The position numbers and the translations under genes are program-made. The notes under the pieces are model-generated. The model was not told where the DNA came from. It did no database searches and saw only the letters and a program-made list of their open reading frames with translations. Shown here in pieces: positions 43,100 through 52,911 of a stretch of 55,977 bases of DNA. Positions within the stretch are counted from its first letter, which is position 1. Every line of letters begins with the position of its first letter. Source of the DNA: Ruminococcus sp. XPD3002 (lineage in GTDB: Bacteria; Bacillota; Clostridia; Oscillospirales; Ruminococcaceae); assembly GCA_900119535.1 (NCBI GenBank), contig FPJT01000015.1:1-55977 (forward strand). The letters run 5' to 3'.

Positions 43100-44476
43100 T
43101 CAGTTTTCTTCGTCAGCAAAATCGTACCATTCACGGTATGAGTGCTTGACGTTCTTTACGTACCATACGTCATTTTCGGTATCGTGTTTTAGTTCGCAGT
43201 AGAACATGAAATCATTGCAGTACCAGAGGTTAGGATCTGCGTTTGCGTATGGACAGCTTACGTAGATAGTGTCCGGATCGTCCTCTCTGACCTCTGTAGT
43301 CATATTTGCTGTATCGAAGCCTGAGCAGATGAAATCGTCATTGGAGCTCATGTCGAGAGTTGCATAGAGTTTTCCGTTATATTCAAGGAAAAGCGGGAAT
43401 GTTATATTTACGTTGGTTTTTTCCGTTTCTGCGAAGTATTCATCAAGTTCGGGTATCCTTACGTTTCCGCTGGGACCTTCATAGTCGGGAGTATAGTTCG
43501 TGAAGACAGGTGCAGGCATACGGGCGGAAAGGTTATCGATGATACTGTTCTGGTCTGCCGCGATATTGGTGATATACTCGGTGAAGTCATCGGGATCGCT
43601 GAAAGCGCTGTCGGTAACGAGAGCGTATCTGAATACCGTATTGCCGTCGTGGTCGGGAACGTAGGTAGTGCCGTCGGGACGGTGGTAATTGAACGACCTG
43701 AACTCGATTATATCGGTTGGACTCTTTGAAACATTGACCTTGTTTATAATATTGTCGTATTTCAGGTAGTTATTCAGCAGAAGTCCTATGTCATTGCTGT
43801 TCATTTCAACGTGCGGACGTTCCGTGGTATTTGCGGCAGGTTCGGTGGCTGCGGCTGTAGGTGCGGGAACAGGTTCGGCGGACGTTGTAACGGCGGTAGT
43901 GGTAACTCTTGTAGTAGTTGGCGGAGATACACGAACTATCTGACGTCCTCCCGCATTTGTAGCGACAGGCTGCTGTGCATTTGCCGAAGCGGCATTTGTA
44001 TTGACCGCAGTTGCATTGACCGTAACGGCTGTGGTTTCGGTATCTGCCTTGACAGTTACCGCAGCAGTTCTTGTGTTTTTTGTATCTGTTTTTGAAGTTG
44101 TATTGGTTTCATTTGATATATCTGTAGCAGTAGTAACGACTGCTGTAACTATGTTTGGTGGGATAACGGGATCAGGTTCAACGACTTTTACGTTTTTCAT
44201 TAGTCTGAATGCACCGATAGCGCCGCCGATAAGAAGCAGACCTGCAAAAGCAGCTGCAACTGCGGAACGAACACCGATGCTGCGCCTGTAATGCTCAACG
44301 CCTATTACCGAGTTCGGAGAGAACTCATCAGAGGAGGTCTCGTTCTCGGAAAGCTTCTGTTCTGTCATAGCGAAAATTTTGTCTATATAGGCTTTGTCGG
44401 GCTTTGGATGTGACGAAGCAAGACGTTCGAGAACGTCGTTCTCCGCATTTTCGAGGATATCGAACTTATCCTTCAT
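43100..44476 (-). CDS. Probable membrane anti-sigma factor with Thr-rich linker
   Basis: 458 aa. A cytoplasmic N-terminal part of about 70 residues (ENDVLERLASSHPKPDKAY), one membrane helix at about 70-92 (SAVAAAFAGLLLIGGAIGAF), a Thr/Ala-rich linker to about 225 (TTRVTTTAVTTS and similar), then an extracellular domain to the end. That domain has YALVTDSAFSDPDDFTEYI and PLFLEYNGKLYATLDM, which may resemble the IseA-type fold. It follows an ECF sigma gene by 17 bases. Inference: the outside domain senses something and the inside part holds the sigma factor. No zinc-finger motif of classical anti-sigmas is seen. Confidence 0.65.
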   Translation of the reverse strand: MKDKFDILENAENDVLERLASSHPKPDKAYIDKIFAMTEQKLSENETSSDEFSPNSVIGVEHYRRSIGVRSAVAAAFAGLLLIGGAIGAFRLMKNVKVVEPDPVIPPNIVTAVVTTATDISNETNTTSKTDTKNTRTAAVTVKADTETTAVTVNATAVNTNAASANAQQPVATNAGGRQIVRVSPPTTTRVTTTAVTTSAEPVPAPTAAATEPAANTTERPHVEMNSNDIGLLLNNYLKYDNIINKVNVSKSPTDIIEFRSFNYHRPDGTTYVPDHDGNTVFRYALVTDSAFSDPDDFTEYITNIAADQNSIIDNLSARMPAPVFTNYTPDYEGPSGNVRIPELDEYFAETEKTNVNITFPLFLEYNGKLYATLDMSSNDDFICSGFDTANMTTEVREDDPDTIYVSCPYANADPNLWYCNDFMFYCELKHDTENDVWYVKNVKHSYREWYDFADEEN

Positions 44477-44493
44477 AGAAAACCTCCTCCTTT

Positions 44494-45060
44494 CTATAGG
44501 GTAATGCCTGAACGCGACAATATATCTTTAAGGCGTTTCAGGGCGCGGCCTTTTCGCATAAGAACTGCCGCTGTGGTCATAGAGACCATTTCCGCTATCT
44601 GCTTAGCGGTCCTGTTATAGAAGAAACTCTGCAAAATTATGGTAGAATCGGGTTCGCCGAGATTTTCGACTGCATCTATCAGTATTCGCTGCGTATCAGC
44701 TTTTTCTGCGGATTCTTCGATATCGGCGGTGTCTCTGAGTTCACCGACGGATTCCTCCTCTATCGAGACCGACCTTCCGAATTTCGTTGAAAGGCTTCGG
44801 TAGCGGCTTATGGCGGTACGTTTTGCGATAGTACCGATATATCCTCTCAGGTCACCTTCATAACCGCTGTCGGGCTTGTATTTCATAAGGAATGAAGCGA
44901 AAACGTCGCTGACGCACTCATCCACATCCTCATTCGTACCGCAGCTTCTGAGTTTATTGTAAACTATGGCGTAGACATAACCCGTATATTCTTCGATAAC
45001 AGCTCTATGGCCAGCCTGCGGCGAGCTTTTCAGCAGATTCTGAAGCTCGCTGTCTGTCAT
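44494..45060 (-). CDS. ECF-type RNA polymerase sigma factor
   Basis: 188 aa from the ATG at 45060 (AGGAGG 8 bases upstream; the longer frame to 45111 is rejected). Region 2 reads YTGYVYAIVYNKLRSCG then EDVDECVSDVFASFLMKY, region 2.4 GYIGTIAKRTAISRYR, and region 4 ILQSFFYNRTAKQIAEMVSMTTAAVLMRKGRALKRLK (cited as AKQIAEMVSMTTAAVLMRKG). It should direct RNA polymerase to a small regulon, probably including its own operon. The next gene downstream is its likely anti-sigma. Dockerin and clostripain genes lie beyond, as possible targets. Confidence 0.9.
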   Translation of the reverse strand: MTDSELQNLLKSSPQAGHRAVIEEYTGYVYAIVYNKLRSCGTNEDVDECVSDVFASFLMKYKPDSGYEGDLRGYIGTIAKRTAISRYRSLSTKFGRSVSIEEESVGELRDTADIEESAEKADTQRILIDAVENLGEPDSTIILQSFFYNRTAKQIAEMVSMTTAAVLMRKGRALKRLKDILSRSGITL

Positions 45061-45186
45061 ATATGGTACCTCCTGTAAATGACTGCGGAGTGTATTTGGC
45101 TTTCTATACACTACACTCGCAGGGAAACAATGATTTATAACACGATGCGGAATATTTTTGTTATGAAATGTTTTGTAAGCATAACA

Positions 45187-45248
45187 GGGTACAGTATTTC
45201 AGTACCCTTCGGGAAAATATAATGGGGACAGACTTGCTGTCCCCGTGG
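45187..45248 (-). terminator. Twin hairpins after the dockerin gene
   Basis: GGGGACAG caagt CTGTCCCC (45224-45244) followed by ATTATATTTT on the minus strand, then GGGTACTGAAATACTGTACCC (45187-45207). No run of six or more T follows either stem, so termination is only likely. Confidence 0.5.
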
Positions 45249-45265
45249 TTTTATGGATAGAAGTG

Positions 45266-45973
45266 TCATCTGGTGGAACGAGCGGCATATTCTTCGAGAA
45301 TATCCGTTGCATCAGACGCATTTATCGAACCGTCCTTGTTGTAATCGAACAGTGTGGTGTTCAGGTTCATATTTGCGCCTGTTGAAGCGTAGGAGTAAGC
45401 CTGAAGCACGAGGGTAGCGTCGGAAGCTGTTATCATGCCGTCGTTATCGATATCGCCCGAGGTGATGACAGGGTAGATGTACTTAGCGATATCAAGGTGC
45501 TGATTGGCAGAAGCGTCCACGATAGTCTTGTTGGTCGGCATGACGCCCGGGATAGTATTGTTCATGAAGTAATAAACATCGAAGCCTTCTGTGTAGGCTG
45601 CGGATTTTTCTTTATCAGCAATTACATAATAGCCTACTCCGCAGAAGAACATCGCAGGCATTGCAACTGTGTAATCCTTCCAGTTCTCGTGTTTTTCATT
45701 GCCGTGATAGGCTCCGTAATATACATTCTTCGGATCAATGCCGTAAACTATCAGGTCATAGCCGCCGTACTGATTATCGACAGCGTCGAATTTCAGGACG
45801 TCGCTGTAAATATATCCGCCGTCCGAGAAGTCGCTGTCCTCTGAAATGACTAAGTCAAGGAATTCCTCTTTAGTGAGCTTCGGAGCGGTGTTTTCTGCCG
45901 CACTGACTGTAAAGGGAAGCGCTGATGCAGTGATTACTGCTGAGGTGATAAAACTTAACAGCTTTTTATTCAT
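45266..45973 (-). CDS. Secreted type I dockerin protein
   Basis: 235 aa from the ATG at 45973 (AGGAGGGATCACT upstream). Signal peptide MNKKLLSFITSAVITASAL with cleavage near VSA-AE. The middle (about 30-165) is an unrecognised domain with YGGYDLIVYGIDPKNVYYG and MPAMFFCGVGYYVIAD. The C-terminus has the two dockerin calcium loops GDIDNDGMITASDATLVL and DYNKDGSINASDATDIL, both complete. Likely a cellulosome component with a non-catalytic or unknown module. Alone between the sigma and clostripain genes. Confidence 0.8.
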   Translation of the reverse strand: MNKKLLSFITSAVITASALPFTVSAAENTAPKLTKEEFLDLVISEDSDFSDGGYIYSDVLKFDAVDNQYGGYDLIVYGIDPKNVYYGAYHGNEKHENWKDYTVAMPAMFFCGVGYYVIADKEKSAAYTEGFDVYYFMNNTIPGVMPTNKTIVDASANQHLDIAKYIYPVITSGDIDNDGMITASDATLVLQAYSYASTGANMNLNTTLFDYNKDGSINASDATDILEEYAARSTR

Positions 45974-46074
45974 AGTGATCCCTCCTGTGTAGTTACTTTT
46001 CAGCAAAGCATTTCTGCTTTCATTAAAGAGACGTATGAGAGAGGGCTATTTCTCAGCAATATGATATATTTTTC

Positions 46075-48510
46075 TTATTTAACTATAGCCTCTGTCCAGT
46101 ACTCCTGATTGTAGATATCTGTGAAGCAGTACATTATCTTGATATTGCCGTCGCCGACGTCCGTATTGCTGATGCGCATATTGTCGGAAACAGTAAGTGT
46201 ATCGCCGAGGATGTAGCTGTCCTGATACTCGCCGTCGTAGGTGTAGTAATCGCAGATGAAGTCCAGCTTATCGCCGTTTTCGAGCTCTGTCATGCTCTTT
46301 GCAACGGTATCTGTCTCGCCGCCGATATAGTCGGTTGTAGCGCCTGCGATATAGCCCTTGGGGTTGTCCTGATCGAATACGAGGATGAGGTTTACTCTCT
46401 CTCCGTTAAGGAGTGCGGGAACGTAGCCCGAGATAGTATAGTCGTCGCCGTTCTCCATTGTATCTGTGTGGTAGTAAGCCACGGGCTGACCGTTAATGGA
46501 GATCCAGTTCTTTGCGGTATCTGCAATGAGGTTTCCGTCGTCATCGAAGGTGTATACGTTATCGAGTCCGAGGTCCACATAGCCTGCGCCGTCATCGTAG
46601 AACATGTTGAGGTCGAGGGTATGAACGAGTCCCCACTGTTCCTCGGGGAGGGACATCTTGTACTCGCCGTTCTCTTCGTTCCAAACGAGGTTTGTAGGAT
46701 CGAAGTAGTTCATTGAGATGTAGTCTGCAGCATCGTCGTTTGAAATAGCGCTGTCGGACATGAAGTCTGTGTTGGAGCTGTCAAGGCCTGCGATAGAACG
46801 TCCCGAAGTGCCGCCGCCGAGGAATGCACCGAGGAGTGAACCTATCATATCAGCGCTTCCGCCCGAAGCAGCCGATGAACCGCCGAAAGCACTTCCCAGA
46901 TCGAGGAGTGAGCCCAGGGGCGAACCTGTACCGCCTGCGGAGATCTGTCCGCTTGTTTCAAGCTTTGCGAACTGTCTGATGCACTTTGAGTAAGCCGAAT
47001 CCATACCTATCTGATCGTAGGTGCTGCATGCGGTATCAACGTAGGAAGTACGCTGATATGGGAAATAGATCGAAACGCCGTAAGCGTTGGTCATGTTTGA
47101 TGAGGTGCGGTTGTACTTTACAGCGCTCTTGATAGCGGATGAAAGCTGGAAGCCTGCCTCTGTATTTGTATTTTCGGCAAGATTTACGAGATCGACCTGA
47201 TCGATGCGTGAGCTCTGAGCGAACTCTCTTGCGCCGTATCTTGCGTCGGAAATGGTCTGATAGTTGTTTGAAGCTATCTGCTGGCTCACGCTGTTTGCGA
47301 AAGCGTTGAGCTTTGAAGGAACTGTATTTGCGAATTCAGCAAGGTCGATAACGGAAAGAGTTGTCTTCTGACCTCTGCACTTTGTTGCACAGGTAGTAAC
47401 GAAGTCGTCAACGATGTTCTTGCCGATCTCTGTTGTAGGCATGGAAGTGTTGCTGCCGAGCTTGGTGAGCCAGTTTGTGTAGTACCAGCCGACGCCGGGT
47501 TCAGTCTCTTCAGATGCGATCATATAGTCCGCATAATCGTCGAGCATGAGGGCAGTTTCGGCAGTAGCCATAAGGCAGGCATCGAAGCCGATGAAATCGA
47601 ACTTAACTCCGCCGCTCTTAAGTGCCTTGCTGATGCCTGCAAGGTCCATAGAACCTGCCGACTTGTTCTTCTCGTCGTAGCCGTAGCCGCTGACTGATCC
47701 GCCGCCGTGATCCCAGAGGATGAGTTCGTTTCTGTTTGCGGGGAAGTTCTGAGCGCAGTACTGGATGAACGAAGCAAGGTTTGAAGGATCCGTCATAGGC
47801 TTGTTTCCTGCGTTTGAGGAAAGCTGACGGAGTCCGCCCTGAGTTACCTGATAGATCTGATTTTCCCTGTTGCTGATGCCGCTTGTTTTCCACTGGCTGC
47901 ATCCGCCTGTGAATACGATTATGTTAACGTTGTCGCCGTACTTTGCCTGAGCCATTTCCTGCATATCCGATGAAGCCATGCCGTACTTTGATTCAAGGTC
48001 GGTACCGCACATATATACCATTATAGTAACAGTATCCTCATTGTTGCCCTTGATGACGGTTCTCTTTGCGCGTGAACCTGCTGCAACATTGTTATCGACT
48101 GTGGATTCTGATGCAGCGATATTTCCGCCTGAGACAGTGTCCTCATTGCTGAATGAGAAGCCCTCGGGGACGGAACCCACATCGCCGAGAAGTGTACCTG
48201 CGATATCTCCGAGACCGAGTCCGCCCGAAGAACCGCTTCCGCCTGTAAGACCGCCGAGGTCGATACCGCCTCCGCCGCTTCCTCCAAGGAGTTTCGGAAG
48301 GAAGATAACTGCAAGTATTATCAGAAGCAGACCGCCTCCGCCGCCTGCAGCAGCACGTTTTGCGCCGCCTCCGCCTGAGGGACGCCTGCCCGAATAATCA
48401 TGTGAACCGACTTTGCCTGTGCCGAGTCCTTCTTCTCTTTTATGAACACCGCTTCCGCCTGTAGTTACGTCTTTTTCTCTTGCGCGAGGTCTTTTCTGAT
48501 TCTGATCCAT
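46075..48510 (-). CDS. Clostripain-family (C11) cysteine peptidase, membrane anchored
   Basis: 811 aa. A basic cytoplasmic head of about 58 residues, one membrane helix (GLLLIILAVIFLPKLL, 60-75), a Gly/Ser-rich stalk, then the C11 peptidase domain from about 158 (TVTIMVYMCGTDLES). Catalytic His268 lies in LILWDHGGGS and Cys312 in FDFIGFDACLMAT, with ASEETEPGVGWYY after them. A Gly/Ser-rich linker near 520-580 leads to a C-terminal beta-rich domain. It probably cleaves after Arg or Lys at the cell surface. There is no dockerin and no signal-peptide cleavage site, so it stays in the membrane. GGAGG precedes the ATG. Confidence 0.9.
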   Translation of the reverse strand: MDQNQKRPRAREKDVTTGGSGVHKREEGLGTGKVGSHDYSGRRPSGGGGAKRAAAGGGGGLLLIILAVIFLPKLLGGSGGGGIDLGGLTGGSGSSGGLGLGDIAGTLLGDVGSVPEGFSFSNEDTVSGGNIAASESTVDNNVAAGSRAKRTVIKGNNEDTVTIMVYMCGTDLESKYGMASSDMQEMAQAKYGDNVNIIVFTGGCSQWKTSGISNRENQIYQVTQGGLRQLSSNAGNKPMTDPSNLASFIQYCAQNFPANRNELILWDHGGGSVSGYGYDEKNKSAGSMDLAGISKALKSGGVKFDFIGFDACLMATAETALMLDDYADYMIASEETEPGVGWYYTNWLTKLGSNTSMPTTEIGKNIVDDFVTTCATKCRGQKTTLSVIDLAEFANTVPSKLNAFANSVSQQIASNNYQTISDARYGAREFAQSSRIDQVDLVNLAENTNTEAGFQLSSAIKSAVKYNRTSSNMTNAYGVSIYFPYQRTSYVDTACSTYDQIGMDSAYSKCIRQFAKLETSGQISAGGTGSPLGSLLDLGSAFGGSSAASGGSADMIGSLLGAFLGGGTSGRSIAGLDSSNTDFMSDSAISNDDAADYISMNYFDPTNLVWNEENGEYKMSLPEEQWGLVHTLDLNMFYDDGAGYVDLGLDNVYTFDDDGNLIADTAKNWISINGQPVAYYHTDTMENGDDYTISGYVPALLNGERVNLILVFDQDNPKGYIAGATTDYIGGETDTVAKSMTELENGDKLDFICDYYTYDGEYQDSYILGDTLTVSDNMRISNTDVGDGNIKIMYCFTDIYNQEYWTEAIVK

Positions 48511-48618
48511 AATACTCCTCCGTTTTTACATAGTTTATGGGTGCGCAGAACGATCTGAACGCACTTATACAAATACATTTTACACTATTCGTCATAAATT
48601 GTCAAGAAAAAAGCTTTT

Positions 48619-48957
48619 CAGAACTCAGAAATCAGAAATCAGTGCGCAGAAATCAGAAAGCAGTAGGGGCGCTTTCCGAGCGCCCTCAAATAACTGTATA
48701 ATTATGACGAAACGATCGTAGGGGCTGCCTTTGGCAGCCCGCATAATCCAATAATTCGGTTACCAATAACGGACCGCCAAAGGCGGTCCCTACATGGTAT
48801 CAGGGGACGGTTAATTGTACGTATTCCAATGGGCGAGCGGAACTCGCCCCTACATCAACCAACGAAAAAAACGATCGTAGGGACGGCGATCCGCCGTCCG
48901 TTATCATCAGTATTTGCATTATACGATGCGGACGCCCAATGGTCGTCCCTACAATTA
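48619..48957. repeat. Palindrome-rich intergenic element, copy C
   Basis: Contains AGAAAGCAGTAGGGGCGC, GGGGCTGCCTTTGGCAGCCC, GGACCGCC aaa GGCGGTCC, GGGCGAGCGGAACTCGCCC and GGACGGCGATCCGCCGTCC, with the same spacers as copy B (CAAATAACTGTATAATTATG at 48687-48706). Flanks differ from A and B. Confidence 0.75.
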
Positions 48958-49116
48958 AATACATCAGATACTGCAATTACATATTACGGATTGAAAAGGG
49001 TGGAATATAAGAAAAATCAACTCATTCTGCGGAAAAATCGCTGTTAAGGTTGACTAAATGATATATATTTGATATAATTAATGTGTACTCAATAACCGAC
49101 ATCAGGCGGTCATTGT

Positions 49117-49133
49117 CCCGAACTATGTTCGGG
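49117..49133 (+). promoter_or_regulatory. Hairpin in the mscS leader
   Basis: CCCGAAC tat GTTCGGG, perfect 7-bp stem, 35 bases before the mscS start. Too short of T to be a terminator. Possible mRNA structure. Confidence 0.35.
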
Positions 49134-49168
49134 GAACGCAAATTCTGAAAAATTAGGAGCTGATTGAT

Positions 49169-50020
49169 TTGGATGCTACCGATACAGGAGCTATACAGGA
49201 ACAGGTAGGAAAGGCTGCGGATTTCTTCAGCGATGCAGGGGATTACCTGCGCGATGCGCTTCCGCTGCTGCTTCTTGCACTTGTTGTTTTCGTGGTCGGC
49301 GTGTTTGTTTCAAAGCTTGTTTCAAGGATGTTCGCACGTACCCTTAAGCGCTCAAAACTGGATAATGCGGCAGCAGGTTTCCTTGCTTCGGTCGTAAGGA
49401 TAGTACTGTATGCAGTAGTGCTTATCATGGCGCTGTCTGTGCTTAAAGTGCCCATGTCCTCGGTCATAACGATACTCGGCGCAGCAGGACTTGCAGTCAG
49501 CCTTGCGCTCCAGAACTGCCTTGCCAATCTCTGCGGAGGCTTCATAATCCTCTTTTCCAAGCCATTTTCATCGGGAGATACGGTTGAACTGGACGGAACC
49601 GTGGGCAAGGTCGAAAAGATAAGCATACTCTATACCAAGATAGTGACATTCGATAACAAGGCGGTATTCATCCCTAACGGCAAGGTCTCGGAGGGAAAGA
49701 TAATCAACTATACCGAGAGTCCCACAAGACGTATCGACCTGACCTTCAATATCGCATATTCTGCGGACTTCGACAAGGCATGCCGTGTTATCAACGAGCT
49801 GTTGACCGCCAATAAAAAGATACTCGTTTCCCCTTCGCCCATAGTACGCATGAGCGACCACAAGGAAAGCTCGGTCAGCATCGACGTCCTTGTGTGGGTG
49901 AACAACGATGACTATTTCAGCGCAAGATACGACCTCATCGAAGGCGTCAAGAGGACATTCGACGAAAACGGCATAAAGATACCCTACAATCAGCTTGACG
50001 TTCACATAATAGATAAATGA
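49169..50020 (+). CDS. mscS: MscS-type small mechanosensitive channel
   Basis: 283 aa. Two to three membrane helices in the first 110 residues. The pore helix region AAGLAVSLALQNCLANLCGGFIIL (cited as GAAGLAVSLALQNCLANL) is the MscS signature, followed by the beta domain FSSGDTVELDGTVGKVEKI and VFIPNGKVSEGKIINYT. It opens when the membrane is stretched and lets solutes out. The start codon is TTG (49169) behind AGGAG, 8 bases upstream. First gene of a forward group with flavoproteins and rsmA. Confidence 0.92.
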   Translation: MDATDTGAIQEQVGKAADFFSDAGDYLRDALPLLLLALVVFVVGVFVSKLVSRMFARTLKRSKLDNAAAGFLASVVRIVLYAVVLIMALSVLKVPMSSVITILGAAGLAVSLALQNCLANLCGGFIILFSKPFSSGDTVELDGTVGKVEKISILYTKIVTFDNKAVFIPNGKVSEGKIINYTESPTRRIDLTFNIAYSADFDKACRVINELLTANKKILVSPSPIVRMSDHKESSVSIDVLVWVNNDDYFSARYDLIEGVKRTFDENGIKIPYNQLDVHIIDK

Positions 50021-50045
50021 GAGATATCCCCTAAGGAGAGACAAG

Positions 50046-51287
50046 ATGTATACAGATATAGCAGTCATAGGCGGCGGAGCATCGGGCTATGCCGCAGCTA
50101 TAGCCGCAAAGGAGAAGGCTCCCTCTGCGTCGGTGACTATATACGAGAGACTCGATAAAACAGGCAGAAAGATAATAGCCTCGGGCAACGGAAAATGCAA
50201 CCTCAGCAATGTGGATATAACTGCCGCAAACTATCACGGTTCATTCGATGTTATGGAGATACTGGGAAAGACTCCCGACTGTAAAAGCTTCTTCACGGAT
50301 AAGCTTGGAGTTATGCTTTCGGTTGGCAGCGAGGGACGTACAGGCGGCGTTTACCCGAGAAGCAACAGCTCCGCAACTGTACTGAACGCCCTGCGTATCA
50401 AGGCGGCTGAGCTCGGCATAGAGGAGGTCTGCGGCTGCATGGTGACGGGACTTTCTCCCGTTAAGAACGGATTTCAGCTTGAAACCTCAACAGGCAGGGT
50501 GACTGCATCGAGAGTCATCGCAGCAGCAGGCGGATATGCAGGTCCCTCTTTCGGTACGGACGGTTCATTCCTCCGCATACTCAAGGACATGGGACTGCGT
50601 ACAGCGAAGATATGCCCTGCGGTGGGACCTCTGAAAGTCGGTGCGGACAGACTGAAAGGACTTAAGGGAGTCCGCATAAAAGGCAGTATATCGGCAGTTT
50701 CAGAGGGCAGGACTCTCCGCACGGAACAGGGCGAGATACAGTTCAACGAGAACACCATATCGGGTATATGCGTTTTCAACCTCGCTTACCTGTTTCAGGA
50801 ATACGAGGGGAAACTGGAGCTTTCGGCTGACCTGCTTCCCGATCTTTCCGAGGCGGAAATTGCGGACATCCTCTTCACTGCACGAAGAAACCGCAAAGAG
50901 CTTCCTGCGTATGAGATACTTACAGGTATATTCGTGAAGAATCTTGCGGTATACCTCATAAAGAACGTGCTGGGACGTTCTCCCGATGAAAAGGCGGAGA
51001 ACATCGGCGGCAAGGAGATAAAACAGCTTGCTTCGGCAATTAAGGGACTTGTCTTCCCCATAACGGGATGCGCTGCATGGCAGAATGCACAGGTGACCTG
51101 CGGAGGCATACACCGAAGCTGTGTGGACGATAAACTCTGCTCCACGGCTTACAGGGGACTCTACCTCTGCGGCGAGATACTGGACGTTGCAGGCGACTGC
51201 GGCGGATACAATCTTCAGTGGGCGTGGTCCTCGGGCATATGGGCAGGCATGAACTGTGCCGAGTCACTGAAAGGCGGCAGGAAATGA
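50046..51287 (+). CDS. HI0933/BaiN-like flavoprotein
   Basis: 413 aa. FAD-binding Rossmann motif IGGGASGYAAAIAA at the start, then GRKIIASGNGKCNLSN, the clear mark of the HI0933 (YhiN/BaiN) family, GGVYPRSNSSATVLNAL and the C-terminal LCGEILDVAGDCGGYNLQWAWSSG (cited as GEILDVAGDCGGYNLQWA). Cytoplasmic oxidoreductase; the best-known member, BaiN, reduces bile-acid intermediates, but most members have unknown substrates. AAGGAGAG lies 7 bases before the ATG. Its stop overlaps the next flavoprotein gene. Confidence 0.9.
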   Translation: MYTDIAVIGGGASGYAAAIAAKEKAPSASVTIYERLDKTGRKIIASGNGKCNLSNVDITAANYHGSFDVMEILGKTPDCKSFFTDKLGVMLSVGSEGRTGGVYPRSNSSATVLNALRIKAAELGIEEVCGCMVTGLSPVKNGFQLETSTGRVTASRVIAAAGGYAGPSFGTDGSFLRILKDMGLRTAKICPAVGPLKVGADRLKGLKGVRIKGSISAVSEGRTLRTEQGEIQFNENTISGICVFNLAYLFQEYEGKLELSADLLPDLSEAEIADILFTARRNRKELPAYEILTGIFVKNLAVYLIKNVLGRSPDEKAENIGGKEIKQLASAIKGLVFPITGCAAWQNAQVTCGGIHRSCVDDKLCSTAYRGLYLCGEILDVAGDCGGYNLQWAWSSGIWAGMNCAESLKGGRK

Positions 51288-52879
51288 TAAGGATAAACAA
51301 CATCAGAGTACCTCTGGATTTCGATTTTTCGGGACTTAAAGACTTCTGCACCCGAAAGCTTGGCATACCTGCGGGACAGCTTAAAACTGCACGGCTCTCA
51401 AAGCGTTCCGTGGACGCAAGAAAGAAAAACGATGTGCATTTCATCATTTCCGTGGATATTTCCGCAAAGGGCGAGGAGAAGATACTCCGCACCAACAAAA
51501 ACGCCGTCAGGGTAGAGAAGTACGAATACAGCGTACCTGATTTCAGCGGCAGCAAACGTCCCGTTATCGTGGGATTCGGACCTGCGGGCATGTTTGCGGC
51601 ACTGGTGCTGTCTATGGCAGGCGCTTCGCCTCTGGTCCTTGAACGTGGCGGCGACGTGGACAGCCGTGTAAAGGCAGTTGAGGAGTTCCGGTCGGGCGGC
51701 AGGCTCGATACCGAGTGCAATGTGCAGTTCGGCGAGGGCGGCGCAGGTACCTTCTCGGACGGTAAGCTCACTACGGGCGTAAAGGACAGGCGCATAAGGT
51801 GGATATTTGAAAAGCTTGTGGAATTCGGCGCTCCCGACGAGATACTGTGGCAGGCAAAGCCACACATCGGTACGGACAGGCTCCGTGAGACAGTAAGGAA
51901 CCTCCGCTTGAAGGTGGAGGAGCTTGGCGGAGAAGTACGTTTCAGGTCGAGATTCTGCGGATATGAAACAAAGGACGGCGGACTGGTTTCGGTGCTCTAC
52001 GAGGACGGATCGGGAGTTCACACCGTTGAAACGGACAGCGTGATACTTGCAACGGGACACAGTGCAAGGGACGTTTTTCAGCTTCTCTATGAAAAGGGCG
52101 AGACTCTTACCCAGAAGAATTTTGCGGTGGGAGTTCGCATAGAGCATCTGCGAACCGACATAGACAAGGCGATGTACGGCAGGTTTTCCGGACATCCTGC
52201 ACTGAAAGCCGCTGACTATAAATTCGTTGCACACCTTCCCAACGGCAGGACGCTTTACACCTTCTGCATGTGTCCCGGAGGCGAGGTGGTAGCGGCTTCC
52301 TCTGAGGAGGGCAGGCTCGCAGTTAACGGCATGAGCTGTTTTGCCCGTGATGCGGAGAATTCCAACAGCGCACTGCTGGTGAACATAGATACATCGGACT
52401 ACGGAAGTGAGCATCCCCTTGCAGGAATGTACTTCCAGAGAGAGCTTGAAGAAAAGGCGTTCATCGCAGGGGGAAGCGACTACAGCGCACCTTGTTCGAC
52501 AGTGGGCGAGTTCATGGACGGCAGGCTCTCCGACGCAAAGGGCAGGGTATCGCCCTCCTACAGACCGAAGATAAAGAAAGCACTTCCCCAGGAATATCTC
52601 CCTGATTTCGTGTGCGAGTCACTGAGGCTCGGCATCACGGAAATGGGCAGGAAAACAAAGGGATTCGATGACAGGGAAGCCCTCCTGACAGGCATCGAGA
52701 GCCGAAGCAGCTCTCCCGTAAGGATAAACCGCGGCGAGGACCTGCAATCCTGTTCCCTTAAGGGACTTTTCCCCTGTGGAGAGGGCGCAGGCTATGCAGG
52801 GGGCATAGTTTCCGCAGCTGTTGACGGCATGAAGTGCGCCGAGGCAGTCTGCGGACAAATAGCAGACAGAAAGGCATGA
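51284..52879 (+). CDS. FAD-dependent dehydrogenase (COG2509-like)
   Basis: 531 aa from the ATG at 51284, which overlaps the previous stop (ATGA), so the frame from 51218 is rejected. An N-terminal domain of about 95 residues (MIRINNIRVPLDFDFSG), then the FAD motif VIVGFGPAGMFAAL and VLERGGDVDSR, ECNVQFGEGGAGTFSDGKLTTG (cited as NVQFGEGGAGTFSDGKL), and a late LFPCGEGAGYAGGIVSAAVDG. This is the pattern of uncharacterised FAD-dependent dehydrogenases widespread in Clostridia. Coupled with the HI0933-like gene, so the two may work in one pathway. Confidence 0.88.
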   Translation: MIRINNIRVPLDFDFSGLKDFCTRKLGIPAGQLKTARLSKRSVDARKKNDVHFIISVDISAKGEEKILRTNKNAVRVEKYEYSVPDFSGSKRPVIVGFGPAGMFAALVLSMAGASPLVLERGGDVDSRVKAVEEFRSGGRLDTECNVQFGEGGAGTFSDGKLTTGVKDRRIRWIFEKLVEFGAPDEILWQAKPHIGTDRLRETVRNLRLKVEELGGEVRFRSRFCGYETKDGGLVSVLYEDGSGVHTVETDSVILATGHSARDVFQLLYEKGETLTQKNFAVGVRIEHLRTDIDKAMYGRFSGHPALKAADYKFVAHLPNGRTLYTFCMCPGGEVVAASSEEGRLAVNGMSCFARDAENSNSALLVNIDTSDYGSEHPLAGMYFQRELEEKAFIAGGSDYSAPCSTVGEFMDGRLSDAKGRVSPSYRPKIKKALPQEYLPDFVCESLRLGITEMGRKTKGFDDREALLTGIESRSSSPVRINRGEDLQSCSLKGLFPCGEGAGYAGGIVSAAVDGMKCAEAVCGQIADRKA

Positions 52880-52911
52880 TCATAAAGTAAGAACAAATTA
52901 AGGAGAAAGCT

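Noticed and set aside
51398..52414. 338-aa minus-strand frame opposite the FAD dehydrogenase
   Set aside because: Shadow created by codon bias; the plus-strand protein has clear FAD motifs.
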